Assembly (NCBI RefSeq): GCF_020382885.2
Contig: NC_058513.1
Coordinates: 14,595,641 to 14,659,640 of the forward strand
Length of the DNA stretch: 64,000 nucleotides
Direction of reading: 5' to 3'
Source of the DNA: Scatophagus argus
Taxonomy: Eukaryota; Chordata; Actinopteri; Scatophagidae
Part shown: positions 52,201 to 64,000 of the stretch, one piece after another
Layout of the letters: each line of letters starts with the position of its first letter
Numbering within the stretch: position 1 is the stretch's first letter
The notes under the pieces: model-generated
The model's database searches: none
What the model saw: the letters and a program-made list of their open reading frames with translations, nothing else
Told to the model about the DNA's origin: nothing
Made by a program: the position numbers and the translations under genes

Positions 52201-55200
52201 GCAAACTAAACGCTAACACATCTTACTGGTCCATAATTTCCCAATAATTTTCTCTGGAAACAATACACAATGTGACAAAAGTTCTAGTTAGTTTAGAGAG
52301 TACTTTTCAAATCCTGGCAAATAAAACCACAACTACCTGCATGGTTAAATATCTCTAGAAGGAAGTGAGTAACTATGTTCTTTTGTAATTTGGACGAACC
52401 AACCCTTTAATGCCGACTGGTGTGATCAGTGTCATGTGATGTCAGGTGCGTGAGAGGAGAAAACACAATAAAAGACTGGAAAGGTGATCAGCTCTGTCGT
52501 GTGACCTCACCTGTCGTGCCCCTTGGCCTGCGACTGCCCTGCAATGGCGTCCATGATGGCGTCCTGTGAGTACATGCTGATTGGTGTGTTGTACTGGGCG
52601 TGAACAATGGTGGCCTTTCCCCCTGGACCCTTCACCTCAATGGGCTTGTGGGTGGACAGGGCCGAGTCTTTCAGAGCTATGGGGTTGAAGCTGGGAGTGT
52701 ACTCCACGCTGTCAGTGTCGGGGTCAGAGGTCAGCGGGTTGAAGACGAGGTGGGGAGGTTTCAGGTGCAGGAGGGCGAAGGCGAGATGTCAACGGACGAG
52801 GGGGAGAGGGGAGGGGAAGGGGGGAGAGGGGAAATTGAGAGGAGAGAAACGTCACAGAAAGCACTAAAGTGAAGGGAGGAAAGTGGGTCAAAGCGCAGCA
52901 ACACATCTGACGGGCAGGAAGGGCCGCTGGGCTGCTCAGTTTGAACTTTTGGAGGCTCAAAGTATGTGAAGTATTCAAACACACACACCAAACACACGTC
53001 GCACAATACTGTAGCTGTGTCCCAATTCCATACTACGTTCAAAAGCATTTTTAGAGGTTTAGAGAGCTGCAGGTTTTCACACGAAATTATTCTTCATTAG
53101 TTGTCTTATGGAAGTTAAACACTGTGACATATTGTGTATTCATGTCTCGTATGCCAGCTGTTCAATGCATAACGGAATATAGTGTATACGGATTGGACAT
53201 AGTGTATATAGGATTGGTATCCCATAAAGGTATTGGGACACAGCATGTTCATCCCTCATGACTACACTCTAATGACAAAGTAGAAGCTTTTACTGGATGG
53301 AAACAAACGCTGAGAGCTGATGTAGCCAAACATGCTAAAACTGGCAGGACTGCAAATGACAAATGTTAAAACCCACACACAGCAGACTTTGTTTTACCGA
53401 TACACACTACTGTCAAACATGGATTCACAAAGGACACTCGAAATACCATCTCTCATGCATCGATACACAGTAATATACTGTAAATACAGTCATATTCACA
53501 CGGTGGATATGAAAGCTGAGGAGGACCAGCAGAGGTGGAAACCATAAGCAGATATCATAGTAGAGCATGAGGTCAACGTGAACATGTTTACTTGGGAAAA
53601 AGTAAAGTAGTGTTAAAAATACACACACTAAAATATACTCAAGTATACTCAACTTCATGAATTTCTTTCTTTTTTTGCAAAATTCTTTATCTATGAAGTA
53701 TCTGATACTATGCAAATGTAGAGAGGCATAAAGTAATATCTCCTCATTGTGAAGGAAATTTACAATTTACTCAGGTAAAGTACTTTAAAACTGCATTCAA
53801 AGTACAGCACTTGAGTAGAGGTACTTTTACACTTTCCACTTCTGGGGACCAAATGCTGTTAATAAACGTGTTGGATTTTCAGCCGTGAGTTAAAGAAAGA
53901 AACAATCAGCACACTCAGTATGACCAGCGAAGTCACTGGCGACAGTTCTACTAATACCAACAACTAATACTCTCTACAGACGTGTACTTCATGCACATTA
54001 AATATGAAGATATTTGATGATACTGACTTTGCAGCTGTGTTGGCGATAACCTGAAACACACCAGAGGGGGACGAACAGACAGGAAGATGGAGAAGGAGAC
54101 AATGTAATGAATCACTAGAGGTATTTTGGTGATAACAATTGCACCGTGTGTGTTTGTAGGAAACTATCCAGTGACAGTGTTGTGCTGTAATCCCATGTAC
54201 AGGTTAGAATAGCAGCTGTTTGTCATCACTGGGATATTTCCCAGCTTTCCCCCCCTGCATCATCAGGAGTGACTGACAAGAGCAGAAGTGTCTCAATCAC
54301 ATGACAGGGGACGGGGACACATTTAGCACAGAGCTGCCACAAATATACACAACTACACAAACACAACACCTGATCCACAGAAGAATGTGAGCGGAGGGCG
54401 GAAGTCGACAAGCTGCCGTAACTGATCTCGCACCTCACGTCAAAGCTTGCTGTAATGAACGCAAAGGGATGTGCCTTTGTTTCGCTTTTATCGAGATGTG
54501 TGGACAGCAGATTCTGTTAAACCAGTTTCATTAAAAATAAAAGTTACAACTAAGTAAACTAAACCGAATGGTGTCCATTTTTAACGACAGCTAGACAACT
54601 TTTCAGGGCTGTGTCCTTGAAAATGTGGATGTGTTCAGGGTACAGTAGGTAAAGTGGAACGTGTCTGGCAGCACCTCACACCTGAGACATTTCCCCACGG
54701 AGACGAGGGGATCTGTCTCAGGTCTGGCGTGGGGGGGCATCCATGGGATTCAGGATGATGGTGTTTAACCAGAGCGGAACATTCCATGACCATGTGGAAC
54801 AGCTGCTCTCTCCTGAGTTTGGCTCTGAGTGTGTGTGTGTGTGTGTGTGTGTGTGCCAGAGGAATCAGAGTCCCCGTGTACCCGATGAGGTGGGGCTGCT
54901 GGCATGAGACTACCGTCATCGTCCTGCAGTCCGCCTGGAGCACGTTTCTCGACACCTGACTTACCGTCAGCCGTTGCTGTGAGGCAGCTCGGCTCCAGAG
55001 GGAAAACGCATTAGTGAGTACTGATACCTGGATGTGATATGTCAGAGGCCAAGCGGACTGTGCCTTTAATTAACATCGACAAGTATTTCATGACTGAGGC
55101 TTCACCCTAACCCACACCCTTATCCCACAGAGGAGACTTCCCTCGTCGGTGGCCACAACTTAACCCCCACTGAACTCTTTGCATTCACTAAAGGCTTTGA

Positions 55201-58130
55201 CGCTTTTCTGCTTAAAGTCCCAGAAAAGATGACTTAAAAGCTTTTTTGAAAGACCCAAATTTGTAAATGTGTACTCCAGAAATAATCATTATTCTTCAAC
55301 CTAAATATCCTAAAACTCAAATCTTTCTGTTCTTGCTCTCCAAATTTGTCATTCCAAGATGGAGGAAGAGATAAAGAGTCAAAACACAAGCACCCTGTTT
55401 TCTATATATAGTCCATCAATATGGCCAATGGCCAAATATACCATAAGTTTAGATATTTGTGAATAATTCAATTCTTAAAGTGCTATAGAGCTGAAGCTAT
55501 GAAAAAAAAGGATGGCACAAAAATGTTGCCATTATTAGTATTTTTTGAGAGTAAACTGAATAGCAGTGGCTTTTGCACAGTTGATCAGACAAAACTAAAT
55601 ATCTGAAGATGTCAGTAATGAGGAACCTCCAAAACATTTATGGTTTTAAATCCTCTAAGAGACTAAGAGAATCCACCAGTTTACTTTTCAGCATCACTTT
55701 CCAATAACCTGACCAGCAATTTAAAAGAAAAAAAAATCAAAAAAGTCTTTGGTTTTTCAAGCAAAACAGAATTTATAATTTTGCATTCACAACACCTCTA
55801 ACATGCAAATCAGGGAGCTGAAACAGCAGAAGGAGATCTTGAAATAAGATCAGCTTTCGCCCCTGGTTTCATTACTGTTTCACAGCTAAAGAGTCAGTAG
55901 CATTCAAGAGATCTCAACAAACTAACAGCTTATCCACTCAGAGCTCATTTTGTCTTGAATTACCTTTTATATGGCATCTTAATCATCCAAACGGGGCGTG
56001 GAGGACGCTCGACCTTTAGCGAAGTGTCTCAGATCAGCCTGTATTAAATGACCCTGTAGTCTGATCTCGTGCTTGTCTCTAACCTGGAGTCTGGCCAGGT
56101 ATGCTTGTGTGTACGCTCCAGAAATAGTGACACGTGTGAGAGGGATGGATGCTAGGAAAGTTCTGAGCGTATTGTTTCATCATGGCGCTGTCAATGTGAG
56201 GTTAAAGGGGGACAGAGTGAGGTACATTCACTTCAGTGAAAAGCAGTGCTTTGGTTTTGCTCACTGTGATAACCTACGCCAGCGAGCAAAATCTGGGATA
56301 AAAGGAGCTCTGGATCTTTTTTAGGCACTTGCAAGAGATCCTTACTGACATGCTTTTTATCCTAGAAAATTTCATTACATGCTCCATTTCAGCTCCATCT
56401 CCGAAATATTTAAGCCTGACCTCCTCTTTCACTTTTTCTAAATCCTTAAAAATAACAGACGAAGTCAAGATAGATGATAAAAAAGAAAGCTTCAAAGTGA
56501 AATGAGAGTGGATATTAGATATTAGCTTGATTTGCTTTTGTCTTTTCCTTTGGTTGATGATTTTGATTTGCTGACCTCTGTCCTCTGTGCGGGGCTCCCT
56601 GCAGTTGCACTGTGCATGTTTGACACTAGAGGGCAGCAGGACACAGCCTTTTGACCCCATTAAAGAGCTTTGAATTTGATATTCTCTCAATAGGACATCA
56701 ACATAACATACAGGTCTTACAGACAAACACACAAACATGTACAGGTTTGCAGTTACATACTGTGTTTACGTGAATATTTAGTGCTTTGCTGGTGTTTTAT
56801 GTGTCTTTGTTCATTATTGAGAATGTTCGGTGTGTTTATACCTTCTGGTGTGGGATGACCGGCATGGGTGAGTCCATCCTTGGAGTTGCTGTGGGAACTG
56901 GTGCAGGACGTCTTGATCTGAAGAATAAACAACAAAATATCCCTTTAAAATATGCCGTCACATTGCGTTTTTGCATTTCTGCATCATCTACTTAAGTTTG
57001 CAGGGGCGTGTGTTTTAGCATGCAGGTTGTTTTACTTCATCATGGTGAGTGACAGTTTGCTGGTGGCAGACTTGATCTTGTTTTGGGCCTCCAGGTGCGT
57101 CATCCCCTCGGTGCTGACCCCATCGATGGCTGTGATGATGTCACCCTGGGCCAGGCTGCCGCTCACCGCCTTGCTGCCCGGAGTTATCTGTAGAGGAGGC
57201 GCAACAGAGCAGGTCACATTAAGAGCTCAGATTCCTCAGGAAACACGCAAGCAACTGAAAACAAATGCAGTTTTACAAAGACATCCACGTGTTAATGATG
57301 CGGGGGGCTGATCTTCCAGAGTGGGTGTGAAAGAAAGAAACCAAACTATGAATTTAAATAATGTGTTCATTGACAGTTAATTTTTTTTCCCTCCGAGGAG
57401 TAACGCCACATGCCACTTTGTTATTTATGCCATGTGTGAGCAGCAGCTCAGTAAATAAGCCTTAAAGGTAGACAGGAGAAAAGCTGATTAAGCAGATATA
57501 AACGAATGCATCAGCTTTGCAGATGAAGGATTGGATAAAATTTCTGCATTAAATTGGTCAATAGAGTGGAACCACGCTTTATCTTGGAGTCTAATCAGTC
57601 CCCACAGCTGCATTGCAAGGCAATCTGGCACTGAAATAAGTAGAAAAGCAGCAGGATTTCTAGTAAAAATGCCATGAAGTGTGCAGGACAAGGACATAAT
57701 GTAAAGAAACCGTGGCTCAAACTGTTTATGCAGTCTGTAAAGGAAACTTTCTGAAATATGCTTTTATTTTGTGCTTTTAAACTACACAGAGAGGAGGTTT
57801 AAGTGGAGGCCTGGGGCATACAGTACGGAGTCTAAGCTTACAGTCAACTCTTTAAAAGAGTTAAAAATAAGCAGTGCTGTTGATGCCTGCAAGGCTTCAC
57901 TGTGATTGACCCTAGTGAGCAGCCCCCCTTCAGCCCTCAAACACACACACACACACACACCTGCTACTGACATTCACACAAGACTTATGTGATTTTTCTA
58001 TTTACATTAAGTGCAGACCACTTTTAAACTCTTCTAATCCATTTTACCTCCTTTGTGTAACGTATGTCTTGTTCCCTCATCAACCTTTTTTCTTTTTCTT
58101 TTCATCTTTCTTGAATTACAGTTGTTATGC

Positions 58131-58169
<39 letters not shown>

Positions 58170-59643
58170 AAACAGTGTTGCAGTAGGTGGCAGGAGGCAG
58201 AAAAGCACAATAATTTCAGGCGGAGAAAAATAATTTCTGCACGGCTGCCTCGCTGTAATTGAACACACATGCTGAAACATAACACTGCGTGACTACTCTG
58301 CCGTGCATGTTTTTATATCCATCAGATACTTCAAACATAACAGATGATGAACAGGAAGTGGATATTAAGACTTGATCCCTTGATAATTGAATAATAATGA
58401 AAGAACAACACTGTCTTGGAGTTTTCTTTCAGGTTTTATATCTGAACATGTGTTTATTCAATCTGCTAAAAGTCTTTCTTCAATCACTGTCAGCTGACCG
58501 GGGTCAGCTGTTTTCATTCATTCAGCTTCCAGACAGCCTGTAAACAGTTCGATTAAATGTTACAGATGACCCATTTCGAGGTAATTATTTAAGCCTTTTT
58601 CATACTTTTACCAGTCCTATAGGTCATCTGTGCAAGCTGCTCGGCGTGAGCAACATTTACATTTACTGTTAAGCAGTGACCCCCAGTGGTCGTAATAATT
58701 GTGGCGGAAACAAAGGAAGAAGTCAGACAACGTTGTATAAGGCTGACAAAGTCCGCAGAAGGAGGAGGAGGAGGTTGGGGTAGGTGGGTGAAACAAACCC
58801 AGGACTTTCACCAGTAGACAGCTGTTAATGTCCCACATGAAACCAAAAGTTAGCGTTGAGTTACTTTAACCTAACTTACATCACGTACACACATAACTTT
58901 TAGCTATTTTAACCCACATGCCTGATCTTTTCCTAATCCTTACCAATTTTTTTTTGTTGCTTAAACCAACCAAACTGCAAGTGTTTCATAACATTAATCA
59001 CGTGAGGCTGAAGGTCCATTGGGCCTGTCGCTGGTACACTCCCACAGTCAGACATGTCCAAACCATGACGGTGTTACGTCAAACTGTAATGGCAGCCCGA
59101 GCTGTCACGTCAAGCTGCAGTGTTTTATGGTAACCTGTCAGGACCCCAATATGCCCACAGAGTGAACACAAATCCAGTGATACGATGTCACACCGTCCGC
59201 GGATCAACGCTCCCCATGTCTGCCTAAGACCAGGATCAGAAGATGATAAACCAACAGATGTCTGGAGCTGGGAGTCGATATAACGCAGAGGAGCTGGAGG
59301 ATGGAGGGAGCGGGAATGAATGTCAACACTGTGCTGTGCTCAGGTAAGCTTCCACCTTTCCCTTCACTCATCCCCTGAATCAGTCTGACGCTCCCTCCAT
59401 CGACTCCTCCCGACAAACATCGCCATCCTCTCAGGAGCAGCTCCAAACTGAAGGTGAAACTGAAACTGACTACAAGCGACAAATAAACCTTACTAAAGGT
59501 AATACAAGCTGCCCATTAGCCCAAGCTGCTTCTTTCCTGTCATATTCCCACCCTTCTCTCTCCATCCATCCATTCATCCATCCACCCATCCTTCCACCTC
59601 TCCTCCAGTGCTATTTAAAGGAAACACTGTAAATAGAGAGGAG

Positions 59644-59705
<62 letters not shown>

Positions 59706-61029
59706 CTCTGCAGCAGAAGTTCAAACAAAATGATCTGCTGTTGGTGGAGTCAAACTTAGTTTTGTCCACTTTTCTTAAATTCTATTAATTTTCTGAAAAT
59801 AATCTTTATGGGACTGGTTGGTTGGTTGAGAATGCTTTCATGCACGTGTAGGAAAATGCTATGTATGTTTTAATTATAACTTAATTATATTTAAGTCATC
59901 TTGTCTTTCTGCTCTCATTTGTATCAGTAGCAGCAACACTTTCAGGTGCATTGTAATCTGGAAGAGATTTCTCAGAACTTAAATGAGATAACTAATCTCA
60001 ATATCACCAAAATCACTCATCCTGAACTGTTAATTCTATTGTGCAGATGTATAAAAACACACTCTTACACTTTAGTGTAAGCTGATTATGACCAGCTCAT
60101 ATTTGAGGGCGTTTTTACATTTGAGCTCTCGTGATTTAATCAAAGTTCAAGAAAACTAACCAATGAAAGTTAACTAATGAAGCAGCACCTCAACTCCCAT
60201 AAAACTATTCCAGTCTTTCCACAGCTGCTCTATTCTAGAAATCTCTCTGGAGATTACATCTGAGCCTCCCTGTCATCATCACGTACAGCAACATTACATA
60301 ACGGCTGCTCAAATACACACAGAAATCACAGCTGTGCATGCACATATACAGTGTGCACATGCATGCACAGAATCTTGAAGAAGTTTGAAAGTGCAACATG
60401 ACATTGTCAAACCAGGTGAGAAGGTGATTTTCAGGTGAATAGGACAAACAGTTTGGGAAAAATTAAAGCTTTCAGACATTTGGGTTCCTTTTCACTTGTT
60501 CACAACTGTGTTTTACAGTGTAGGAGGTCCTGTAATAAACCTGCTCCACTTACACCTTTTTAATGTAGTTGAAGCAGAAGTTAGATGTAACTTAGACATC
60601 TAAAAAATGATTTTTCAACCTAAATTGGTTTTTACTGAGACACCTACACATATTTTCCCCTGAAAATCACCAAAAAAGGAGCTCAGTCAATGTGATAAAA
60701 GTGAAGCCTTTTGAAGTCTGTGTTTACATTCCAGTACATTGCATATGTTGTTTTTTTAAAAAATATTTGAGTATATAAATTTGCCAAAATCTGCCAATGA
60801 TTTATGACCTATTTTATCATCATACTGCAGCACTGCCCGTGCATTGTTCTGTCACCGCTGCTTATCAGTTTGCCTGTTACTCACTCTTTATTTCTAAGTG
60901 GCTTTGTCACAACAAAACTGGACCTGTCCTTACCCTGGAGATGGTGAGTGGCATGTTGAAGTCCTTTCCTCCCTGCAGCCTGAAGCCCCATGGAGCGGGG
61001 CCGTTCAGAGTCACTGTGTACGCACTCAT
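49267..61029 (-). CDS. ldb3: LIM domain-binding 3 (Cypher/ZASP), short PDZ-ZM form
   Basis: Eight coding exons, minus: 61029-60934, 57187-57036, 56917-56842, 54050-54028, 52708-52511, 50255-50086, 49977-49941 and 49363-49267. They total 849 bases, 282 residues, close to the human short ZASP isoform. The PDZ domain occupies about 1-84 ([20 protein letters not shown], then ITPGSKAV and [12 protein letters not shown]). A Pro-rich linker ([20 protein letters not shown]) follows. The ZM region spans about 115-180 ([38 protein letters not shown]). The C-terminal block includes [37 protein letters not shown] and [17 protein letters not shown], then stop. It binds alpha-actinin at the muscle Z-disc. 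No LIM-domain exons lie downstream before sncg. Exon 4 is a 23-nt microexon encoding VIANTAA. Confidence 0.93.
50568..50593 (+). repeat. Retroelement 3' tail
   Basis: The segment GAATTTCCCTCGGGATCAAT followed by AAAG is the tail motif shared with 34775-34800. It lies in ldb3 intron 5. Confidence 0.45.
52085..52410. repeat. Possible dispersed element in ldb3 intron 5
   Basis: One end reads GGACGAACCAACCCTTTAA, the inverse of the start of the element at 14203. No coding capacity; the left boundary is uncertain. Confidence 0.3.
53570..53850. mobile_element. MITE-like fragment in ldb3 intron 4
   Basis: AAGTAAAGTAG, ACTCAAGTATACTCAA, CAGGTAAAGTACTTTAAA and GAGGTACTTTTACACTTTCC are words of the same AAGTAC-rich family as the element in sncg intron 4. 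Confidence 0.4.
54051..56841 (-). other. ldb3: ldb3 intron 3
   Basis: 2.8 kb between PDZ-linker exon 3 and microexon 4. It contains a (GT)n tract at 54829-54855 and a CTCF-like motif at 56622-56639. Open frames here lack family similarity. Confidence 0.6.
56622..56639 (+). promoter_or_regulatory. CTCF-like motif in ldb3 intron 3
   Basis: The plus strand reads CACTAGAGGGCAGCA, near the CTCF consensus and opposite in orientation to the motif at 47509-47526. Confidence 0.35.
57188..60933 (-). other. ldb3: ldb3 intron 1
   Basis: 3.7 kb splitting the PDZ domain. It contains CA/GT tracts at 57941-57960 and 58134-58166 and a long (AG)n tract at 59640-59702. No additional exon was recognised. Confidence 0.6.
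59640..59702. repeat. (AG)n microsatellite
   Basis: A nearly pure AG run of about 62 bases in ldb3 intron 1. Confidence 0.9.
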
Positions 61030-61530
61030 CGTCGATTAAACGTCAACACTCCTCCTGCGAACAACTCCTGCCGGCTGTGCTGGTTCTCCTCCTGCTCGGT
61101 GAGCCCTTGTTCTCCGTACTCCCCTGCTATCCTTTCGCCCCGCCTCTGTGGTCGCTTCTCCTCCGTCAGCCCCGGCTTCACTACCGTCTCTCCCGGTCTG
61201 CTCCCAGCTCTCAGGACAAACACCCTGGGGTGGTGGTGGTGGGTGGGTCAGGTGCTGTGGAACCTCTGTGACACAAACATACAAATTGGGGTGGGACACA
61301 CACACACAAGCATGCACAAACACACACACACACATATACACAGATGCACATCAAGTGAGTGTAGAGTCAAGCTGAGCCACTGCAGAAAAACAGTCACGAT
61401 AAGCCCACCTGGAAGTCAAAAACTCAAATTTCAGAACGTGCAAACTCTCATAAAGTTGACATTAAACTTAATATTAAGATGGAGAAGAGTTTCTTGCCTG
61501 CAGAGTTGCTGAGGGCGAGAGACAGACAGC

Positions 61531-61581
61531 CTAAGAATAGCTGAGGTGAGCAGAGACACAGGGGCCCTGGCCCTTATAAGG
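61531..61581 (-). promoter_or_regulatory. ldb3: CArG box / TATA-like ldb3 promoter
   Basis: CCTTATAAGG at 61572-61581 is a perfect palindromic SRF-binding CArG box that also embeds TTATAA. It lies about 540 bases upstream of the ldb3 start codon. A near-MEF2 word (CTAAGAATAG, one mismatch) lies at 61531-61540. Both fit striated-muscle expression, but function is inferred. Confidence 0.5.
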
Positions 61582-64000
61582 CCTGTAACACGAAGCCCCA
61601 GAATGCTTCACTGCCGATTCACGTCGCCAATATAGACCCCTCTTACTGCAACACATTCTCCCTCTCTCTTCCTCCCTCTCTCTTCATGCTATCAGTTCAT
61701 GCTGCTAGCACCTTATTATCTGCAATCAGTCTCTGCTCACTGATGTCAGGCGCTTTTCAGTCTCGCAGCATTTTTGCTCCTCTCGAGACGGGAAACAACA
61801 AATTACCCAGCATCGGTTCTCTAGAAACACCACCCACCACCACCACCACCACCACCACTGAGCTGCCAGTCCTGTGTTTGTGATTTGGAGCAGTTCAATT
61901 AGCAGACATTCACAGCTGTTCAGGCTAAGTGAGCACAAACAGCAGGATCTGACTGTTTAATAGGTTGTGACAGACTTTTCTTTTTCAGTCACGTCTTGAT
62001 ATTTTTGTGATCATTAGTCACACGCACTCCCATTGGTGTCGCCTCAAACATTAAACAAAGTGCCGAAAAAGACGCAAGAGACAGTGAGGCGGTGCTTAAC
62101 AATAACTGAGACTAGAAATCCATACTGATGACACTCAGTCGCAGATTACATGTTGAATACCTTTAGGGCAAATGAGGAGTGGCCACGGAGGGTCTGCCAC
62201 CGTGGATGACCTCTTACAGGGACTGACACAGAGAGGGCAGAGAGAGACAGAGCAACATGAAGGAAACACTCTCACACTACAACCAAATTCTATGTTTATT
62301 TGGAGGGGCGGAAAAAAATACTCATCTTGTCATGCAAGTGGGAAAAATATGTCAGCGCTTGAGGGGATTGAACCCAAACTTGCCTCCTTTTTTCATGACA
62401 TCTCTTTTCTTGTGTGGTTTGTACTGATGCTGTCACATTAGATTTTTAAACTAAGGAATGTCTTGGATTTCTTTTTTTTTCAGTTACTTAGTTACTTATC
62501 GTGTACTTGACTATTTCTACTTGATGCTGCTTCATACTCTCATTCACATTTTGGATTCCATCCCTCTACATTTAACTGACAGCTGTAGTTTTACAGTCAA
62601 AATTAGCTCCACTGTAATCAACAGCGGCAGCAAAATGATGCTTAGACATTAATTTGTCAAAAATAATATAAATTCAACAGGCCCAGTGGAATGAGAACTT
62701 CTGCTTTTGATACTTAAAGTGATTTTAGCTCATTTTTAATAAAAAATGTATCAGTCACTTCAGTAAAGGACCTCCATACCTCCTCCTCCACCACTACTTT
62801 TTTTCTGTACATTTGGATTATTATATCTGCATTGTAAACCTTTTACAGCATGTTTTATCAGCACTGGAGAGAGTGACACAAAATGCAGACGTTAAAAGAT
62901 AGTCAGCCGCCCCGCCCCGCCCACTTCCACCCTCCATTCATTCAAATCGAGTACCAGCTCTCACCTCTGCAGGGCGCCATAGTTCTGCAGGGAGGTCTAC
63001 TCAGATCAGACAGCATGCAGCAGCAGGAGAAATGTTGGACACATGACCTGCACTAATGCCACTCTGCTATCTAACATCAGGATGTTCTAGCTGTTATCTG
63101 CTGTGCTGGATGGATCTCTTCCACTCAGGAAACTGACCTAATGATTCATGAAAAAAATGGGTCAGTCAGGACAGATGATACATCAGTAGCTGCAGTAACC
63201 ACAATACTTATGGTGCTGTACATGAATGTGTGAAAAGAACAGCATCAGGTCTAGTATTTTTTGCCAGACACAGACTTGAAACCTGATTGTTTCTTTAAAG
63301 AAGTGAAAACTACTGAAAAATGGATCATGTAGAGCTGAACTGATTAGTGTTTTAATCAATCAGTCGATCAACAGAAACTTAATCAGCAACAATTTAGATT
63401 AAATTCACTCTCAAGCACAAAAGACACAAATTATCTGGTTCCATTTTTTGAAATATTAACGTGTGCTGTTCTTCTTTGTCTTCTTCTGTAAACTCAAAAC
63501 CTTTCAGTATTGAGCAGGTGAGCGGGCAACATGAACTGACAATGTCACCTTCGCAAATTGACACAAACATTTTCAACTATTTTGTGACATTTTAGTGACC
63601 AAAGTGAAAAATTTGGAAAACAATATACACACACACAATGCACACGTTTGCTTAGTTCAAGCATCAAAAAGGCAAAGACACAAGACACTGAGACAATTTA
63701 GCATTTTGACAACAATTTTATTTAGAAAAATAAATAATAATGACACAAAACATTTGTACAAAGAAAACAAAATCATCATGAGACCATCACATAAAACATG
63801 ACTTCATTAAAGCAGAATTTAAATTTCATTTATGTATTTTATATAATGCCGTATGTCATTTTGTACATTCACTGCAGGACAAATGAGCAACAGTGGGAAT
63901 GCATCGATCTTCGTAGCTTCATTAACTAAGATTTTAAGCTTTTAGTTTGACTCTATCATTTAACAAAGCTAAAAACTTGAACAGGACATTTATTACAATC
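61582..64000. other. Region upstream of ldb3
   Basis: No coding exon was recognised. A (CCA)n run lies at about 61836-61858, where it yields spurious poly-Thr/poly-Trp frames. A MITE-like copy lies at 62470-62810. An AATAAA on the minus strand at 63722-63717 could mark the 3' end of another minus-strand gene beyond the window. Confidence 0.4.
62470..62810. mobile_element. MITE-like element, third copy
   Basis: It runs from TTACTTAGTTACTTATCGTG to AGTAAAGGACCTCCATACCT and ends in CCTCCACCACTAC, the inverted counterpart of the GTGGTGG terminus at 40730. Confidence 0.45.

Noticed and set aside
56274..56738. 154-codon minus-strand ORF in ldb3 intron 3
   Set aside because: It is on the ldb3 strand but lacks a plausible acceptor/donor pair in phase with exons 3 and 4, and shows no domain similarity.
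60898..61512. 204-codon plus-strand ORF
   Set aside because: It runs antisense across ldb3 coding exon 1 and upstream sequence. Composition is low complexity (poly-Trp, His-Thr runs from CA tracts).
63717..63722. 3' end of a further minus-strand gene (OPN4 would be expected by synteny)
   Set aside because: Only an AATAAA and AT-rich DNA are visible; no coding sequence supports it within the window.

Overview
The window is vertebrate nuclear DNA, almost certainly from a teleost fish. Exons are separated by GT-AG introns, there are many (CA)n/(TG)n tracts, and several dispersed repeats are of types common in fish genomes. The gene order combines blocks equivalent to human 2p21 (PRKCE-EPAS1) and human 10q23 (GLUD1-SNCG-LDB3). 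The species cannot be named from the sequence.

Layout. 222-3041 (+): last four coding exons of protein kinase C epsilon (prkce), with a 3'UTR to about 4.83 kb. 5308-9929 (+): a nine-exon gene of EPAS1 (HIF-2alpha) descent that encodes only the bHLH, PAS-A and PAS-B domains and then stops, with its own poly(A) signal at 10021. 10.05-17.2 kb: intergenic, with a head-to-head inverted fragment resembling a Penelope-type retroelement. 17492-32607 (+): a complete 13-exon mitochondrial glutamate dehydrogenase gene (glud1) with a CpG-rich promoter. Inside glud1 intron 10, on the minus strand, is a candidate nested gene: TATA box, possible noncoding exons, and a 138-codon ORF. 34009-36921 (-): a second candidate gene with four exons and 140 codons, led by an ETS/CRE/YY1-like promoter. 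40545-46386 (-): gamma-synuclein (sncg), five coding exons, 113 residues. 49267-61029 (-): ldb3 (Cypher/ZASP), eight coding exons, 282 residues, encoding the PDZ and ZM regions only; no LIM-domain exons are present before sncg begins. A perfect CArG box lies upstream of its first exon. The last 2.4 kb holds repeats and perhaps the 3' end of another minus-strand gene.

The recognised genes do not form one pathway. Their arrangement reflects conserved synteny: GLUD1(+), SNCG(-), LDB3(-) keeps the human relative order and orientation, without MMRN2 and BMPR1A between SNCG and LDB3. The features most worth following are the two genes shortened at the 3' end (an IPAS-like HIF-alpha and a LIM-less ldb3), the unusually tight prkce/epas1 spacing (about 0.5 kb), and the two unrecognised minus-strand gene models. 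All splice junctions were read by eye. The exon sums of epas1-like, glud1, sncg, ldb3 and the 34-37 kb model are each divisible by three, which supports those models.
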